In this document: positions 8,036 to 17,311 of the stretch, piece after piece | Layout of the letters: each line of letters starts with the position of its first letter | Numbering within the stretch: the stretch's first letter is position 1 | Assembly: GCA_905339165.1 (NCBI GenBank) | Contig: CAJPFH010000005.1 | Coordinates: forward strand, 1 to 64,000 | Source: Flavobacteriales bacterium | GTDB taxonomy: Bacteria > Bacteroidota > Bacteroidia > Flavobacteriales_E > Vicingaceae | Length of the DNA: 64,000 bases | Direction of reading: 5' to 3' | Translations under genes and position numbers: made by a program | Notes under the pieces: generated by a model | Databases searched by the model: none | Seen by the model: only the letters and a program-made list of their open reading frames with translations | Told to the model about the DNA's origin: nothing

Positions 8036-9042
8036 GCTACCGTGCTTTTAAAGAAAAAATGTTTTAACATAAATTCGCTTAGCAGTATTATAAAACCAAT
8101 AAGTGCCGGCAGAAAAAATAATTCTGATTTTTTACGGTATTCGGTAACGGCAATTTTCGATTTTTCTAGCTGGTCTATTTCTTTATAAATTTCTCGCAGC
8201 TTTTCGTTATGTGTGGCTCTAAAATATTTTCCTCCGGTTAAATCGGCAATGGTTTTCATAGTTGGCTCGTCTATTCGCACTTCTACATTTTGGTAAGCAA
8301 CACCTCCAAAAGGAGTACGGTAGGGCATGGGAGCCATACCCATTTTTCCCACGCCAATGGTGTAGGTTCTTATACCAAATTCTTTGGCAATTTCGGCTGC
8401 GGTAATGGGGGGGATGGCTCCCCCTGTGTTTACGCCATCGGTAAGTAAAATAATTACTTTGCTTTTCGCTTCACTATCTTTTAACCGGTTTACGGCTGTG
8501 GCTAAACCCATTCCTATGGCTGTTCCATCTTCTATCATACCGTTTTGCACATCTTTAAAAAGATTTTTAAGTACATCGTGGTCGGTAGTAAGTGGACATT
8601 GGGTAAAACTTTCTCCGCTAAAAACAACCAGTCCAACGCGATCGTTGGGTCTGGAAGATATAAATTCTGTTGCTAGTTCTTTGGCTGCTTCGAGCCGATT
8701 GGGTTTAAAGTCTTTGGCTAACATACTACCCGAAATATCTAATGAAATGATTATATCAATTCCTTCTGTGGTAATGTTTTGCCAACTTAATGATGATTGG
8801 GGGCGGGCAAAAGCAAGAATTAAAAAGGCTAGAGCCACTCCTTTTAATACGGGCAGAGTATGATATATTATGGGCAACATTTGTTTTTTATTGCTTTTAA
8901 GTAGGGCAATGTTAGAGAAAGAGATTTCGCCCTGCATTTTTTTTCTTCGCCAAACCGAGTATATAGCGAGCAGTGGTAACAGCAATAGAAGCCATAGGTA
9001 TTCCGGATTTGCCCATTCAATATTTTTTAGGTTGGTAAGCAT
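8032..9042 (-). CDS. batA: BatA: VWA-domain membrane protein
   Basis: 336 residues with N-terminal membrane helices (about 12-27 and 60-80), a VWA domain carrying a complete MIDAS (LDISGSMLAKD, then EDGTAIGMG and LTDGVNTGG) and a C-terminal helix (LPALIGFIILLSEFML). In the family a metal ion at the MIDAS mediates protein contacts. It follows the BatD-like gene with a one-base TAATG overlap and overlaps batB by four bases. Confidence 0.9.
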   Translation of the reverse strand: MLTNLKNIEWANPEYLWLLLLLPLLAIYSVWRRKKMQGEISFSNIALLKSNKKQMLPIIYHTLPVLKGVALAFLILAFARPQSSLSWQNITTEGIDIIISLDISGSMLAKDFKPNRLEAAKELATEFISSRPNDRVGLVVFSGESFTQCPLTTDHDVLKNLFKDVQNGMIEDGTAIGMGLATAVNRLKDSEAKSKVIILLTDGVNTGGAIPPITAAEIAKEFGIRTYTIGVGKMGMAPMPYRTPFGGVAYQNVEVRIDEPTMKTIADLTGGKYFRATHNEKLREIYKEIDQLEKSKIAVTEYRKKSELFFLPALIGFIILLSEFMLKHFFFKSTVA

Positions 9043-9983
9043 TATTTTCCGGTAGTGTTAGTGATGTTTTCTAAAAAAGTGGTTTCATTAATAAAATCGA
9101 TAGCCAGTTGCATGCTGTTTTCGTTTTCGGCAGGTGTGGGTTTTTCTTTTGCAAACTTTACCATATCGGCAAGTATCAATATTTGTTTTAATTTATTTTT
9201 CGTTTGTTCGTTGGCTATTTTCAGACGAAGCAAGGATAGTGTTTCATCGGTAGTTTGCTCCATAGCTTCCATTTTAAAAACCTGTTCAATGTATATTCTT
9301 ATCACATCGGTAATTTCGGAGTAATACGTTTTAACATGCCCTTCTTGCCACAGTTTTTGTTCTTTTATTTTATTTAATTTTTCGAGTGCGGTAATATGTG
9401 CAGGAATGGTAATCTCGGGCTCTACCGTAATTTTAGGCTGGGGTTTTATTTTTTTCCAGTAGTTGATTATAAAAAACACAATGGCCAAAATGGCTGTTAT
9501 TCCTAAAAGATAATATTTATTGTTTTCTAGCCAATCCCACAAGTTAAATGGATAGCGGTAAACTTCTTTGATGTCTTTGATATCTGCACTGGTGTCTACT
9601 TCAACGGTGTTTACAGTGAGTAGAAGCGGGTTGCTTTCTATGGTATCTGTATTAGAAACAAAAGTAAAAGGAGGAATAACATGGTATCCGCTATCGAAAG
9701 ATGTAATAGAGTAGTGATAATAGAGAGTTTTAAGGGATAAATCATCGGAAAAAGAGGTGTCGGTTTTTAGTTTATTTAAAATTTCAACGTTGGAAGCAAT
9801 AGAATCTTTGGGTTCTGTAAAGATTATTTTGTTGGTAACCGGAAAAGTTATTTTAATTTCCAGATTTGCTTTTTCTCCAATCCGAATGGAGTTTGTGTCG
9901 AGCGTTAATTGTATGCTATTTTCTTGAGCCCGGTAGTTTCCGAGCGAAATAATGAATAAAAGAATACAAACAAAGCGTTTCAT
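9042..9983 (-). CDS. BatD-like single-span membrane protein of the Bat operon
   Basis: 313 residues. A signal peptide (FIISLGNYRAQ) is followed by a periplasmic beta-rich region (to about 150), one membrane helix near 158-174 (YLLGITAILAIVFFIINYW) and a charged helical cytoplasmic part of about 130 residues. The topology and the phrase HVIPPFTF resemble the BatD proteins, but it is half their length. A gene in this place between DUF58 and batA is common in Bacteroidota bat operons and is often left as hypothetical. The ATG overlaps the DUF58 stop by one base (TAATG), and the stop overlaps batA the same way. Confidence 0.75.
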   Translation of the reverse strand: MKRFVCILLFIISLGNYRAQENSIQLTLDTNSIRIGEKANLEIKITFPVTNKIIFTEPKDSIASNVEILNKLKTDTSFSDDLSLKTLYYHYSITSFDSGYHVIPPFTFVSNTDTIESNPLLLTVNTVEVDTSADIKDIKEVYRYPFNLWDWLENNKYYLLGITAILAIVFFIINYWKKIKPQPKITVEPEITIPAHITALEKLNKIKEQKLWQEGHVKTYYSEITDVIRIYIEQVFKMEAMEQTTDETLSLLRLKIANEQTKNKLKQILILADMVKFAKEKPTPAENENSMQLAIDFINETTFLENITNTTGK

Positions 9984-10858
9984 TATTTTCTGGTTTCTCT
10001 TTTTTTGAAAAGATTGATGAGCGGTTTTACATAATTTTCGTGAGTGGCTATGTGTGCCATATCAATTCCTGATTTTGTAAAAATATCTTTTAGTTGTTTT
10101 TCGTGTTTAAGGTAATTCACTTTCATTTGGTGTTGCCAATTTTTATCAGAAGTATTTATCCAGGTGATTTCACCGGTTTCTGAATCTTTAATGGGTACAA
10201 TACCAATCGAAGGAATTTCTTTTTCCGATGCATCGTAAATACGAAGTGCCACTAGATCGTGTTTTTTATTGGCTATTTTAAGGGCTTCATGAAAATTGGT
10301 ATCCATAAAATCGGAAAGCAAAAAAGTGGTGCTTCTTTTCTTTATTACATTGTTTAGGTATCGAAGAGCAAAACCAATATTGGTACTTTTGTTTTTAGGT
10401 TCAAAATTTAAGAGTTCACGAATAATCGTTAAAATATGGCTTTTTCCTTTTTTAGGAGGAATGAATTTTTCGATGATATCGCTGAAAAAGATAACCCCCA
10501 CTTTATCGTTATTTTGAATGGCAGAAAAAGCCAATACAGCACATATTTCGGTAATCAATTCTCGTTTAAATTGTTTTTTTGTTCCAAAGTTTTCAGAGCC
10601 GCTAATATCAACCATCAGCATAACGGTAAGTTCTCTCTCTTCTTCAAATACTTTAATATAGGGGTGGTTTAGGCGGGCGGTAACATTCCAGTCTATAGTT
10701 CTTATTTCGTCTCCGTATTGGTATTCGCGTACTTCACTAAAGGCCATTCCTCTTCCTTTAAAAGCAGAATGGTACTCGCCCGAAAAAATCTGATGACTCA
10801 GCCCTCGGGTTTTTATTTCAATTTTCCTTACCTTTTTTAATAGTTCGCTAGTTTCCAC
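9983..10858 (-). CDS. DUF58 domain protein (MoxR-associated VWA-like)
   Basis: 291 residues, soluble. The DUF58 signature is clear: VREYQYGDEIRTIDWNVTA at about 42-60, followed by a VWA-like core beginning MLMVDISGSENFG. DUF58 proteins are almost always encoded beside MoxR AAA ATPases and are thought to be their adaptor or substrate-side partner. Here it is 32 bases after moxR and overlaps the next gene by one base. Confidence 0.9.
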   Translation of the reverse strand: METSELLKKVRKIEIKTRGLSHQIFSGEYHSAFKGRGMAFSEVREYQYGDEIRTIDWNVTARLNHPYIKVFEEERELTVMLMVDISGSENFGTKKQFKRELITEICAVLAFSAIQNNDKVGVIFFSDIIEKFIPPKKGKSHILTIIRELLNFEPKNKSTNIGFALRYLNNVIKKRSTTFLLSDFMDTNFHEALKIANKKHDLVALRIYDASEKEIPSIGIVPIKDSETGEITWINTSDKNWQHQMKVNYLKHEKQLKDIFTKSGIDMAHIATHENYVKPLINLFKKRETRK

Positions 10859-10890
10859 TCTTGCCAGAATTAATACCTGTATTTGAATCG

Positions 10891-11925
10891 TTAGGGCACC
10901 TCTATTTTATTTAAGATACCGTTGATGATATCTTCTGAAGTAATATTTTCGGCTTCTGCTTCGTAAGAAAGACCTATTCTATGTCGCATTACATCATGGC
11001 AAATAGCTCGCACATCTTCCGGAATAACATATCCTCTGCGTTTAATAAAGGCATAGGCTTTAGAAGCAAGAGCCATATTGATGCTTGCGCGGGGTGAAGC
11101 TCCAAAGGTAATGAGTTGTTTATACTCAATTAATCCGTATTGTTCGGGAAAGCGGGTGGCGTAAACAATATCTACAATGTATTTCTCAATTTTCTCGTCC
11201 ATGTATACTTCTTTAACCAAGTCTCTTGCCTTTAAAATATCATTAGGGCTAATTACACGGCAGGGAAGTGGCATGCCTTCTTTAGAAATATTTTGCCGAA
11301 TAATAAATTTTTCGTCTTCCTTTTTAGGATAAGTCAACACTACTTTCAGCATAAAACGGTCAACCTGAGCTTCGGGAAGTGGGTATGTGCCTTCTTGTTC
11401 AATAGGATTTTGAGTGGCAAGTACCAAAAAGGGTTCCGGAAGTTTGTATGTATTTTCTCCAATGGTAATTTGTCTTTCTTGCATAGCCTCTAGGAGTGCA
11501 CTTTGAACTTTAGCGGGAGCACGGTTTATTTCATCGGCTAAAACAAAATTGGCAAAAATGGGACCTTGTTTCACCACAAATTGTTCTTGTTTTTGATTAT
11601 AAATCATAGTGCCAATTAAATCGGCAGGCAATAAATCTGGGGTAAACTGAATGCGGCTGAATTTGGCATCTACGCATTTTGCAAGTGTGTTTATGGCCAG
11701 TGTTTTTGCCAATCCGGGAACCCCTTCTAGTAAAATATGTCCGTTAGAAAGTAGGCCAATGAGCAAGCGTTCCAACATGTGCTTTTGCCCAATAATCACC
11801 TTGTCCATTTCGTTGCGGAGCAAATCTACAAAAGCACTTTCTCGTTCAATTTTTTCGTTTAGTAACCGAATATCAAACGCTGAATTGGGTTGAGTTGAAA
11901 TGTTAGAATTTCCAATGTTTTCCAT
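10891..11925 (-). CDS. moxR: MoxR family AAA+ ATPase
   Basis: 344 residues. Walker A is GVPGLAKTLA (about 74-83), Walker B is FVLADEINRAP, and the sensor region includes LVLATQNPIEQEGTYPLPEAQ. This is the MoxR group of AAA+ chaperone-like ATPases, which act with VWA proteins in complex maturation or stress tolerance. It is the first gene of an 8.2-kb minus-strand operon down to batE. A candidate promoter lies directly upstream, with the divergent GNAT gene beyond. Confidence 0.92.
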   Translation of the reverse strand: MENIGNSNISTQPNSAFDIRLLNEKIERESAFVDLLRNEMDKVIIGQKHMLERLLIGLLSNGHILLEGVPGLAKTLAINTLAKCVDAKFSRIQFTPDLLPADLIGTMIYNQKQEQFVVKQGPIFANFVLADEINRAPAKVQSALLEAMQERQITIGENTYKLPEPFLVLATQNPIEQEGTYPLPEAQVDRFMLKVVLTYPKKEDEKFIIRQNISKEGMPLPCRVISPNDILKARDLVKEVYMDEKIEKYIVDIVYATRFPEQYGLIEYKQLITFGASPRASINMALASKAYAFIKRRGYVIPEDVRAICHDVMRHRIGLSYEAEAENITSEDIINGILNKIEVP

Positions 11926-11943
11926 ATCTTATATTTAGGTTTC

Positions 11944-11951
11944 CAAAATTA
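11944..11951 (-). promoter_or_regulatory. Candidate -7 element for the moxR-bat operon
   Basis: Minus-strand TAATTTTG fits TAnnTTTG and ends 18 bases before the moxR ATG. A matching -33 TTTG is not seen at 19 bases, so support is from the -7 box and its position only. Confidence 0.4.
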
Positions 11952-12043
11952 GAGCGGCAGTGTGTTTTCTTTGATTTACACCTTGTTAAAAAATGTTAAG
12001 TTTTTAGGGTAATTTTAGACCACGTAAAAATGAAAACTTCTTT

Positions 12044-12487
12044 ATGAAAGGAATAAATATAATCAGAATAAAAAACAATGATGCGGAAGCCGAAGCCATG
12101 TTTCATATTCGGAGAAAAGTATTTGTAGAAGAGCAGTTGGTTTCCGAAACGGATGAATTTGACGAATTTGAAGAAATTTCAAATCATTATTTGTTATACC
12201 TGAATGAAAACCCGGTAGCTTGTGCCCGTTGGCGTGAAATAGAAAATAAAATAAAGCTGGAGCGTTTTGCTGTTCTGAAAGAGTACAGAAAACAAGGGCT
12301 TGGCGGACTAATTCTAGAACGTATTTTACAAGATATTTTATCTATTGGGAAACCTATTTATATGCATGCTCAAATTCATGCGGTACCCTTTTACGAAAAA
12401 TTTAATTTCATTAAAAAAGGCGAATTATTTACCGAATGTGGTATAGAGCATTTTACAATGTACTACCATGGAACAGATAACAATTAA
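12044..12487 (+). CDS. GNAT family N-acetyltransferase
   Basis: 147 residues. The acetyl-CoA binding loop YRKQGLGGLIL lies around 86-96, preceded by a beta strand ERFAVL and followed by a C-terminal half with AVPFYEKFNF, typical of small GNAT enzymes of the YjcF/ElaA type. The N-terminus RRKVFVEEQ.VSETDEFDEFE is characteristic of that group. The acceptor cannot be told. It is transcribed away from moxR and is 64 bases upstream of the rimB-like gene. Confidence 0.88.
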   Translation: MKGINIIRIKNNDAEAEAMFHIRRKVFVEEQLVSETDEFDEFEEISNHYLLYLNENPVACARWREIENKIKLERFAVLKEYRKQGLGGLILERILQDILSIGKPIYMHAQIHAVPFYEKFNFIKKGELFTECGIEHFTMYYHGTDNN

Positions 12488-12551
12488 GTTTATTTTAATC
12501 GAAAAAATAACAAAAGGATAAATTACACTATTTTAGCCTTGTTAAAATAAA

Positions 12552-13022
12552 ATGGCAAAAAAACAAGCATTAAAGCAAACCATAGGTAGAGCCGAAAGTG
12601 TAGACTTGCCCGATATAGGCTTGAATGGTTTAGAAGCTAAAGTAGATACTGGAGCCTATTCTTGCTCTATTCATTGCCATTCGGTTGAGAAAATAGAAAG
12701 AGAGGGCAAAGAATTTATACGGGTAACATTTATTCATCCGTCCGATAAAAGTAAAAAAGAGAAAGTAATTATCTTCGATACTTTTTCGGTAAAACGAATT
12801 AAAAATTCGTTTGGACATTCCGAAAAACGCTTCATGATAAAAACCAATTTGGAAATATTTGGCAAGAAATACCTTACTGAATTTTCCTTATCGAACCGAG
12901 AAAACTTGCGTTTTCCATTATTGGTAGGCCGTAAATTTTTAAAAGCCCGATTTGTGGTTGATGTTTCAAAATACAATCAATCACTAAAATTTATTAAGAG
13001 AAAAAAAAAGTATAATCTATAA
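12552..13022 (+). CDS. RimB-like retropepsin-type protease (PF05618, DUF785)
   Basis: 156 residues. It contains the aspartic-protease-like motif VDTGAYS at about 31-37 and the family-typical [16 protein letters not shown] near the C-terminus. Members are often named ATP-dependent zinc protease, a misleading label. In Pseudomonas the homologue RimB acts with RimK on glutamate tails added to ribosomal protein S6. The gene is 10 bases upstream of rimK here, which supports that role by context. Confidence 0.82.
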   Translation: MAKKQALKQTIGRAESVDLPDIGLNGLEAKVDTGAYSCSIHCHSVEKIEREGKEFIRVTFIHPSDKSKKEKVIIFDTFSVKRIKNSFGHSEKRFMIKTNLEIFGKKYLTEFSLSNRENLRFPLLVGRKFLKARFVVDVSKYNQSLKFIKRKKKYNL

Positions 13023-13032
13023 ATTTTTATTT

Positions 13033-13947
13033 ATGAAAATTGCTGTATTATCACGTAATTCCAAGTTGTATTCAACCAAACGAATAGTGGAAGCAGGGAA
13101 GTTACGTGGGCACGAAATGATAGTAGTAGATCACTTAAAATGCGATATTGTAATAGAACAAAAAAGACCTGCTATCTTTTATAAGGGAGCATACTTAACC
13201 GACATTGATGCCGTAATACCCAGAATCGGGGCTTCGGTTACATTTTTTGGTTCGGCTGTAGTAAGGCAGTTTGAAATGATGAAAGTATTTAGTGCAGTAG
13301 AATCTCAGGCCCTGATGCGATCAAGAGACAAGCTTCGCAGTTTGCAGATCCTTTCGAGGGCAGGCCTTGGAATGCCCAAAACAGTTTTTACCAACTACTC
13401 AAAAGATGTTGATGAAATAATAGATTTCTTGGGCGGAGCTCCCGTGGTTATTAAATTATTGGAAGGCACCCAAGGGTTGGGTGTGGTGCTGGCCGAAAAT
13501 AAAAACGCAGCGAACTCGGTGTTAGAGGCATTTAATGGCTTAAAGGCTAGAGTCATTGTTCAGGAATTTGTAAAGGAAGCAAAAGGGGCCGATATTAGGG
13601 CGTTTGTGGTAGATGGAAGAGTGGTGGGAGCCATGAAAAGACAAGCCAAAGAGGGAGAATTTAGATCTAATTTACACAGAGGAGGGAAAGCCAATTTAAT
13701 ACAACTGAGCAGAAAAGAAAAAGCAGCCGCTATCAAAGCGGCTAGAGTGTTAGGTTTAAGCATTGCCGGGGTAGATATGTTACAATCTAAGCGAGGACCT
13801 CTTATTATTGAGGTAAACTCTTCGCCCGGGTTAGAAGGAATAGAAGGAGCTACAGAAGTAGATATTGCTGGCGAAATTATTCAGTATATAGAAAGAAACG
13901 TACAAACCCGAAAAAAGAAAATTCAAAAAGATAGGGTAAATGCTTAG
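13033..13947 (+). CDS. rimK: RimK: ribosomal protein S6--L-glutamate ligase
   Basis: 304 residues, ATP-grasp fold. It begins [17 protein letters not shown] as RimK proteins do, has the glycine-rich loop [29 protein letters not shown], and the metal-binding end [17 protein letters not shown]. It adds glutamate residues to the C-terminus of S6. Compared with E. coli RimK (300 residues) it is full length with a basic C-terminal extension. It follows the RimB-like gene by 10 bases, and its stop lies only six bases from the convergent trmD stop. Confidence 0.93.
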   Translation: MKIAVLSRNSKLYSTKRIVEAGKLRGHEMIVVDHLKCDIVIEQKRPAIFYKGAYLTDIDAVIPRIGASVTFFGSAVVRQFEMMKVFSAVESQALMRSRDKLRSLQILSRAGLGMPKTVFTNYSKDVDEIIDFLGGAPVVIKLLEGTQGLGVVLAENKNAANSVLEAFNGLKARVIVQEFVKEAKGADIRAFVVDGRVVGAMKRQAKEGEFRSNLHRGGKANLIQLSRKEKAAAIKAARVLGLSIAGVDMLQSKRGPLIIEVNSSPGLEGIEGATEVDIAGEIIQYIERNVQTRKKKIQKDRVNA

Positions 13948-13953
13948 GTTCGT

Positions 13954-14628
13954 TTAGTCTAATAAATCGGGCCTCCGGTTCTTTGTACGCTCTATCGATT
14001 TTCCCATTTTCCACTTTTCAATTTCTTTAAAATTTCCGGAGAGAAGAATTTTCGGCACTTCTAGTCCTTTATATTGAGCCGGACGGGTATAAACAGGAGC
14101 AGAGAGTAAGCCATCTTGAAAGGAATCAGTTAGTGCCGAACTTTCATCATTCAACACTCCCGGAATGAGGCGTATAATGGCATCACAAAGTATAGCAGCA
14201 GGTAATTCTCCACCGGTAAGTACATAATCGCCAATAGATATTTCTTTTGTAATAAAAAGTTCTCTGGCTCTTTCATCTATGCCTTTGTAGTGACCGGCAA
14301 GAATGATAATGTTTTGGAGGATAGAAAGCTGATTAGCTGTTGGTTGATTCAGTAATTCTCCATCGGGACACATGTAAATAATTTCATCGTAATGGCGCTG
14401 ATTTTTTAAATATGAAATGCAGGCGTCAATAGGCTCTATGCACATTACCATTCCCGCTTCACCACCAAACGCATAATCATCAACTTTTTTGTGTTTATCC
14501 GTTGAATAATCGCGCAGATTATGTACATAAATTTCAGCCAGCCCTTTTTCTTTAGCCCTATGAATAATAGACACATCAAAAGGTCCTTTTAACAATTCGG
14601 GGTGAATGGTTATTACATCTATACGCAT
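13954..14628 (-). CDS. trmD: TrmD: tRNA (guanine37-N1)-methyltransferase
   Basis: 224 residues, the usual length. It shows [13 protein letters not shown] at the start, the trefoil-knot S-adenosylmethionine site including [10 protein letters not shown] and [14 protein letters not shown], and [16 protein letters not shown]. It methylates G37 of tRNAs reading CNN codons to prevent +1 frameshifts. In many bacteria trmD sits with rpsP-rimM-rplS; here it is alone. A perfect -7 box lies five bases before the ATG. Confidence 0.95.
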   Translation of the reverse strand: MRIDVITIHPELLKGPFDVSIIHRAKEKGLAEIYVHNLRDYSTDKHKKVDDYAFGGEAGMVMCIEPIDACISYLKNQRHYDEIIYMCPDGELLNQPTANQLSILQNIIILAGHYKGIDERARELFITKEISIGDYVLTGGELPAAILCDAIIRLIPGVLNDESSALTDSFQDGLLSAPVYTRPAQYKGLEVPKILLSGNFKEIEKWKMGKSIERTKNRRPDLLD

Positions 14629-14633
14629 CGATG

Positions 14634-14641
14634 CAAAGGTA
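14634..14641 (-). promoter_or_regulatory. -7 element for trmD, nearly touching the start codon
   Basis: Minus-strand TACCTTTG is a full match to TAnnTTTG and is five bases from the trmD ATG. With the usual start point a few bases after this box, the mRNA would be leaderless or nearly so. No TTG is found at the -33 spacing. Confidence 0.5.
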
Positions 14642-14711
14642 GAAGAAATATATTTTTTTCGAGGTGATTAGTGAAAGAAGAAACAAAAGGATATTAAAAT
14701 ATGTTAATTTA

Positions 14712-14741
14712 TTGTGTTTTCTGCTAAATAAACGAATTTTG
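14712..14741 (+). promoter_or_regulatory. Candidate promoter for the outer membrane receptor-like gene
   Basis: TTG (14712-14714), 19 bases, then GAATTTTG (14734-14741), one mismatch to TAnnTTTG. The spacing is that expected for the Bacteroidota primary sigma factor. The -7 box ends five bases before the TTG start codon. Confidence 0.45.
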
Positions 14742-14746
14742 TTTCC

Positions 14747-17311
14747 TTGCTAAAAAAAGATAAAATAGTTGTTTTGTTTGCCTTTGTGTTTGTTGCATTA
14801 ACACGAGGTTTGTATGCTCAGGCTCAAAACCAGACCAAAGGGCGATTCTATGGTAAAGTAATAGATGCCAGCACAGGCAAAGGTATGGAATTTGCCACTA
14901 TCAGACTAAATAAAGAGGTATTTGACACACTAACCAAGGTAAAAAAAGAAGAACTGGTAACCGGTGTTATTTCTCAGGTAAACGGAGAGTTTACTATAGA
15001 AAATGTTCCTTTATTAGGGCAGTATGTGGTTATTGTTTCTGCTATTGGGTATCAGACTAAATCGATTAAAGCAAACTTTCCTAAACCTCAGCAGGGGAAA
15101 CCCTTCGTTCCCGAAAAAGATTTAGGAAATATTGTTATTGGTCAGGATACGGTTGTATTGCAAGAATTAGTGGTAGAAGGCAAAGAGCCTCAGTACATCA
15201 TGGCTATAGATAAAAAGATTTTTACGGTAGGCGATAATTTGCTTAGCGAAGGAGCCACCGCACAAGAAGCCCTAAAAACAATACCTTCGGTAGATGTAGA
15301 TATGGACGGAAATGTTACGCTGCGAAATTCCTCGCCTCAGATTTTTGTTGATGGAAAACTTTCTACGCTTACCTTAGAACAAATCCCTGCCGATGCCATT
15401 CAAAGTATCGAGGTAATCACTAACCCTTCAGCGAAATACGATGCTTCGGGCGGAATGGGGGGGATTATAAATATTGTATTAAAAAAAGACAGACGAATTG
15501 GTTTTAACGGAAGCATTAGAGCAGGAATAGATATGCGAGGAAGAGTGAATGCCGGAGGAAATCTAAATATACGTGAGGGAAAATTTAATTTTTTTGTAGG
15601 AGCGAATTTAAGACAATCCAAATCCATAGGATACAACGAAACGCTTCGTAAAAACTATTTTTCACTACCGAACACAAACATTTTTCAAGATAATAATTCC
15701 GTTATTGATAGAACTTTTTTAAGTGGAAACGCAGGAGTAGATTATTTTATTAATAATAGAAGTACGCTTACGCTCACTCAATCTTTTTTTGGGGGAGATG
15801 TGAGCTTCATCGATGAATTAAATTCTTTAACCGATACCCTATTTTCTGGAAGTACGCATTCTTCTTCAACCATTAGAAATTCCGATGCAGAAAGGCATTT
15901 CAGAAGTTATACTTCTTCGGTATTGTTTAAACAACTTTTTCCGAAAGAAGGCCAAGAACTTACAGCCGATGTAAATTATAGTCTGAATAATGTAAACAAT
16001 GGGGGCGATTTTAAAACGCAACTGTATAATGCCGAAAAACTGGCAGTAGGAAACCCTTCAATCCAGCAGCAGGTAGGAGAAAGCAACAACACATTTATTG
16101 CGGCACAATCCGATTTTATAAACCCCGTTTCAGATAAAATAAAAATAGAATCGGGAGTGCGTTTCAGTTTCAGAGATTTTTTCAGTAAAAATGAAAACTA
16201 TACTTGGAATGAAGGGCTTCAGCAATTCGATTTACAAAGGAGTTTTACTAATAATTATAAATTTACCGATCAAATCTATGCCGCCTATAGCACCTTTACT
16301 CATCAACTCGGAAAATTCGGATATCAGGCAGGCTTAAGAGTAGAGAGTTCTGATTATCTTGGTACTCTTATAGAAACCGGACAAAAATTTAAAGTATCTT
16401 TTCCAATCAGTATTTTCCCTACAGCTTTTGTAGATTACAAATTAAATGATAAGGATAATTTACAATTGAATTATTCTCGCAGAGTAAACCGCCCGGGCTT
16501 TTTTAATCTGTTACCGTTTGTTGATTACACCGACTCATTAAATCTTAGCAGAGGAAATCCTTCTCTGAAACCGGAATTTACAAACTCGTTAGAGTTGTCG
16601 TATTTAAATGCCTACGGAAAAGGTAATAGTTTTTTATTTTCTGTTTATTTTAAAAATACCACCCATTTAATAACCCGTTATCAGGTAGCAGAATTTAACG
16701 AGGTATTAAATAGGGTAGTAATAATGAATACCTATGCGAATGCAAATAATGCTTACGCCACAGGAGTAGATATTACGAATAAATTTAAATTTTATAAATG
16801 GTGGGATGCTACCTTAAATTTCAATTTGTTTCAATCAATAATTAGTGCAGAAAATATCGAATTGAATTTAACCAATAAAATGCTAAGTTATTTTACAAAA
16901 ATTAATACCAACTTTAGGTTTCCCAAAAACTTTAGTTTACAGTTGAGCGGTAGTTATAACTCTCCCAGAGCACTTCAGCAGTCGAGCAGCGGAATGGATA
17001 GGGGAGGCTGGGGTGGTAATACCGCATCTAGTGCACAAGGGTATACCAAAGAATTTTATGAGGTAGAAGTGGCTGTTAAAAAAGATTTTCTTAAGAATAA
17101 AGAGGCTTCAATAACTTTTTCGGTTTCCGATGCGTTTAAAACAAGGGCAACCAATAGCATTTCGGAAAGCACCTACTTTTATCAGGAAAGCTATCGCATT
17201 CGCGACCAGCAATTTTTTCGTTTAAATCTTAGTTATCGTTTCGGTAAATTCGATTCTTCTATTTTCAGAAGAAAAAATACCCGTTCTGAATCGGGCGGAA
17301 TGGAGATGTAA
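14747..17311 (+). CDS. Outer membrane beta-barrel protein, CarboxypepD_reg / TonB-receptor-like (PF14905 type)
   Basis: 854 residues. A signal peptide (VFVALTRGLYAQAQ) is followed by a carboxypeptidase-regulatory-like domain (about 32-110, GRFYGKVIDASTGKGMEFATIRL), a plug-like domain (about 150-240, containing EALKTIPSVDVDMDGNVTLR and GGMGGIINIVLKK) and a long beta-barrel with RVNRPGFFNLLPF and NPSLKPEF. This is the outer-membrane-beta-barrel receptor family common in Bacteroidota; the ligand is unknown. The start is a TTG: an in-frame TAA lies five codons upstream and the next ATG would lose the signal peptide. Its stop abuts the convergent gene with no base between. Confidence 0.88.
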   Translation: MLKKDKIVVLFAFVFVALTRGLYAQAQNQTKGRFYGKVIDASTGKGMEFATIRLNKEVFDTLTKVKKEELVTGVISQVNGEFTIENVPLLGQYVVIVSAIGYQTKSIKANFPKPQQGKPFVPEKDLGNIVIGQDTVVLQELVVEGKEPQYIMAIDKKIFTVGDNLLSEGATAQEALKTIPSVDVDMDGNVTLRNSSPQIFVDGKLSTLTLEQIPADAIQSIEVITNPSAKYDASGGMGGIINIVLKKDRRIGFNGSIRAGIDMRGRVNAGGNLNIREGKFNFFVGANLRQSKSIGYNETLRKNYFSLPNTNIFQDNNSVIDRTFLSGNAGVDYFINNRSTLTLTQSFFGGDVSFIDELNSLTDTLFSGSTHSSSTIRNSDAERHFRSYTSSVLFKQLFPKEGQELTADVNYSLNNVNNGGDFKTQLYNAEKLAVGNPSIQQQVGESNNTFIAAQSDFINPVSDKIKIESGVRFSFRDFFSKNENYTWNEGLQQFDLQRSFTNNYKFTDQIYAAYSTFTHQLGKFGYQAGLRVESSDYLGTLIETGQKFKVSFPISIFPTAFVDYKLNDKDNLQLNYSRRVNRPGFFNLLPFVDYTDSLNLSRGNPSLKPEFTNSLELSYLNAYGKGNSFLFSVYFKNTTHLITRYQVAEFNEVLNRVVIMNTYANANNAYATGVDITNKFKFYKWWDATLNFNLFQSIISAENIELNLTNKMLSYFTKINTNFRFPKNFSLQLSGSYNSPRALQQSSSGMDRGGWGGNTASSAQGYTKEFYEVEVAVKKDFLKNKEASITFSVSDAFKTRATNSISESTYFYQESYRIRDQQFFRLNLSYRFGKFDSSIFRRKNTRSESGGMEM

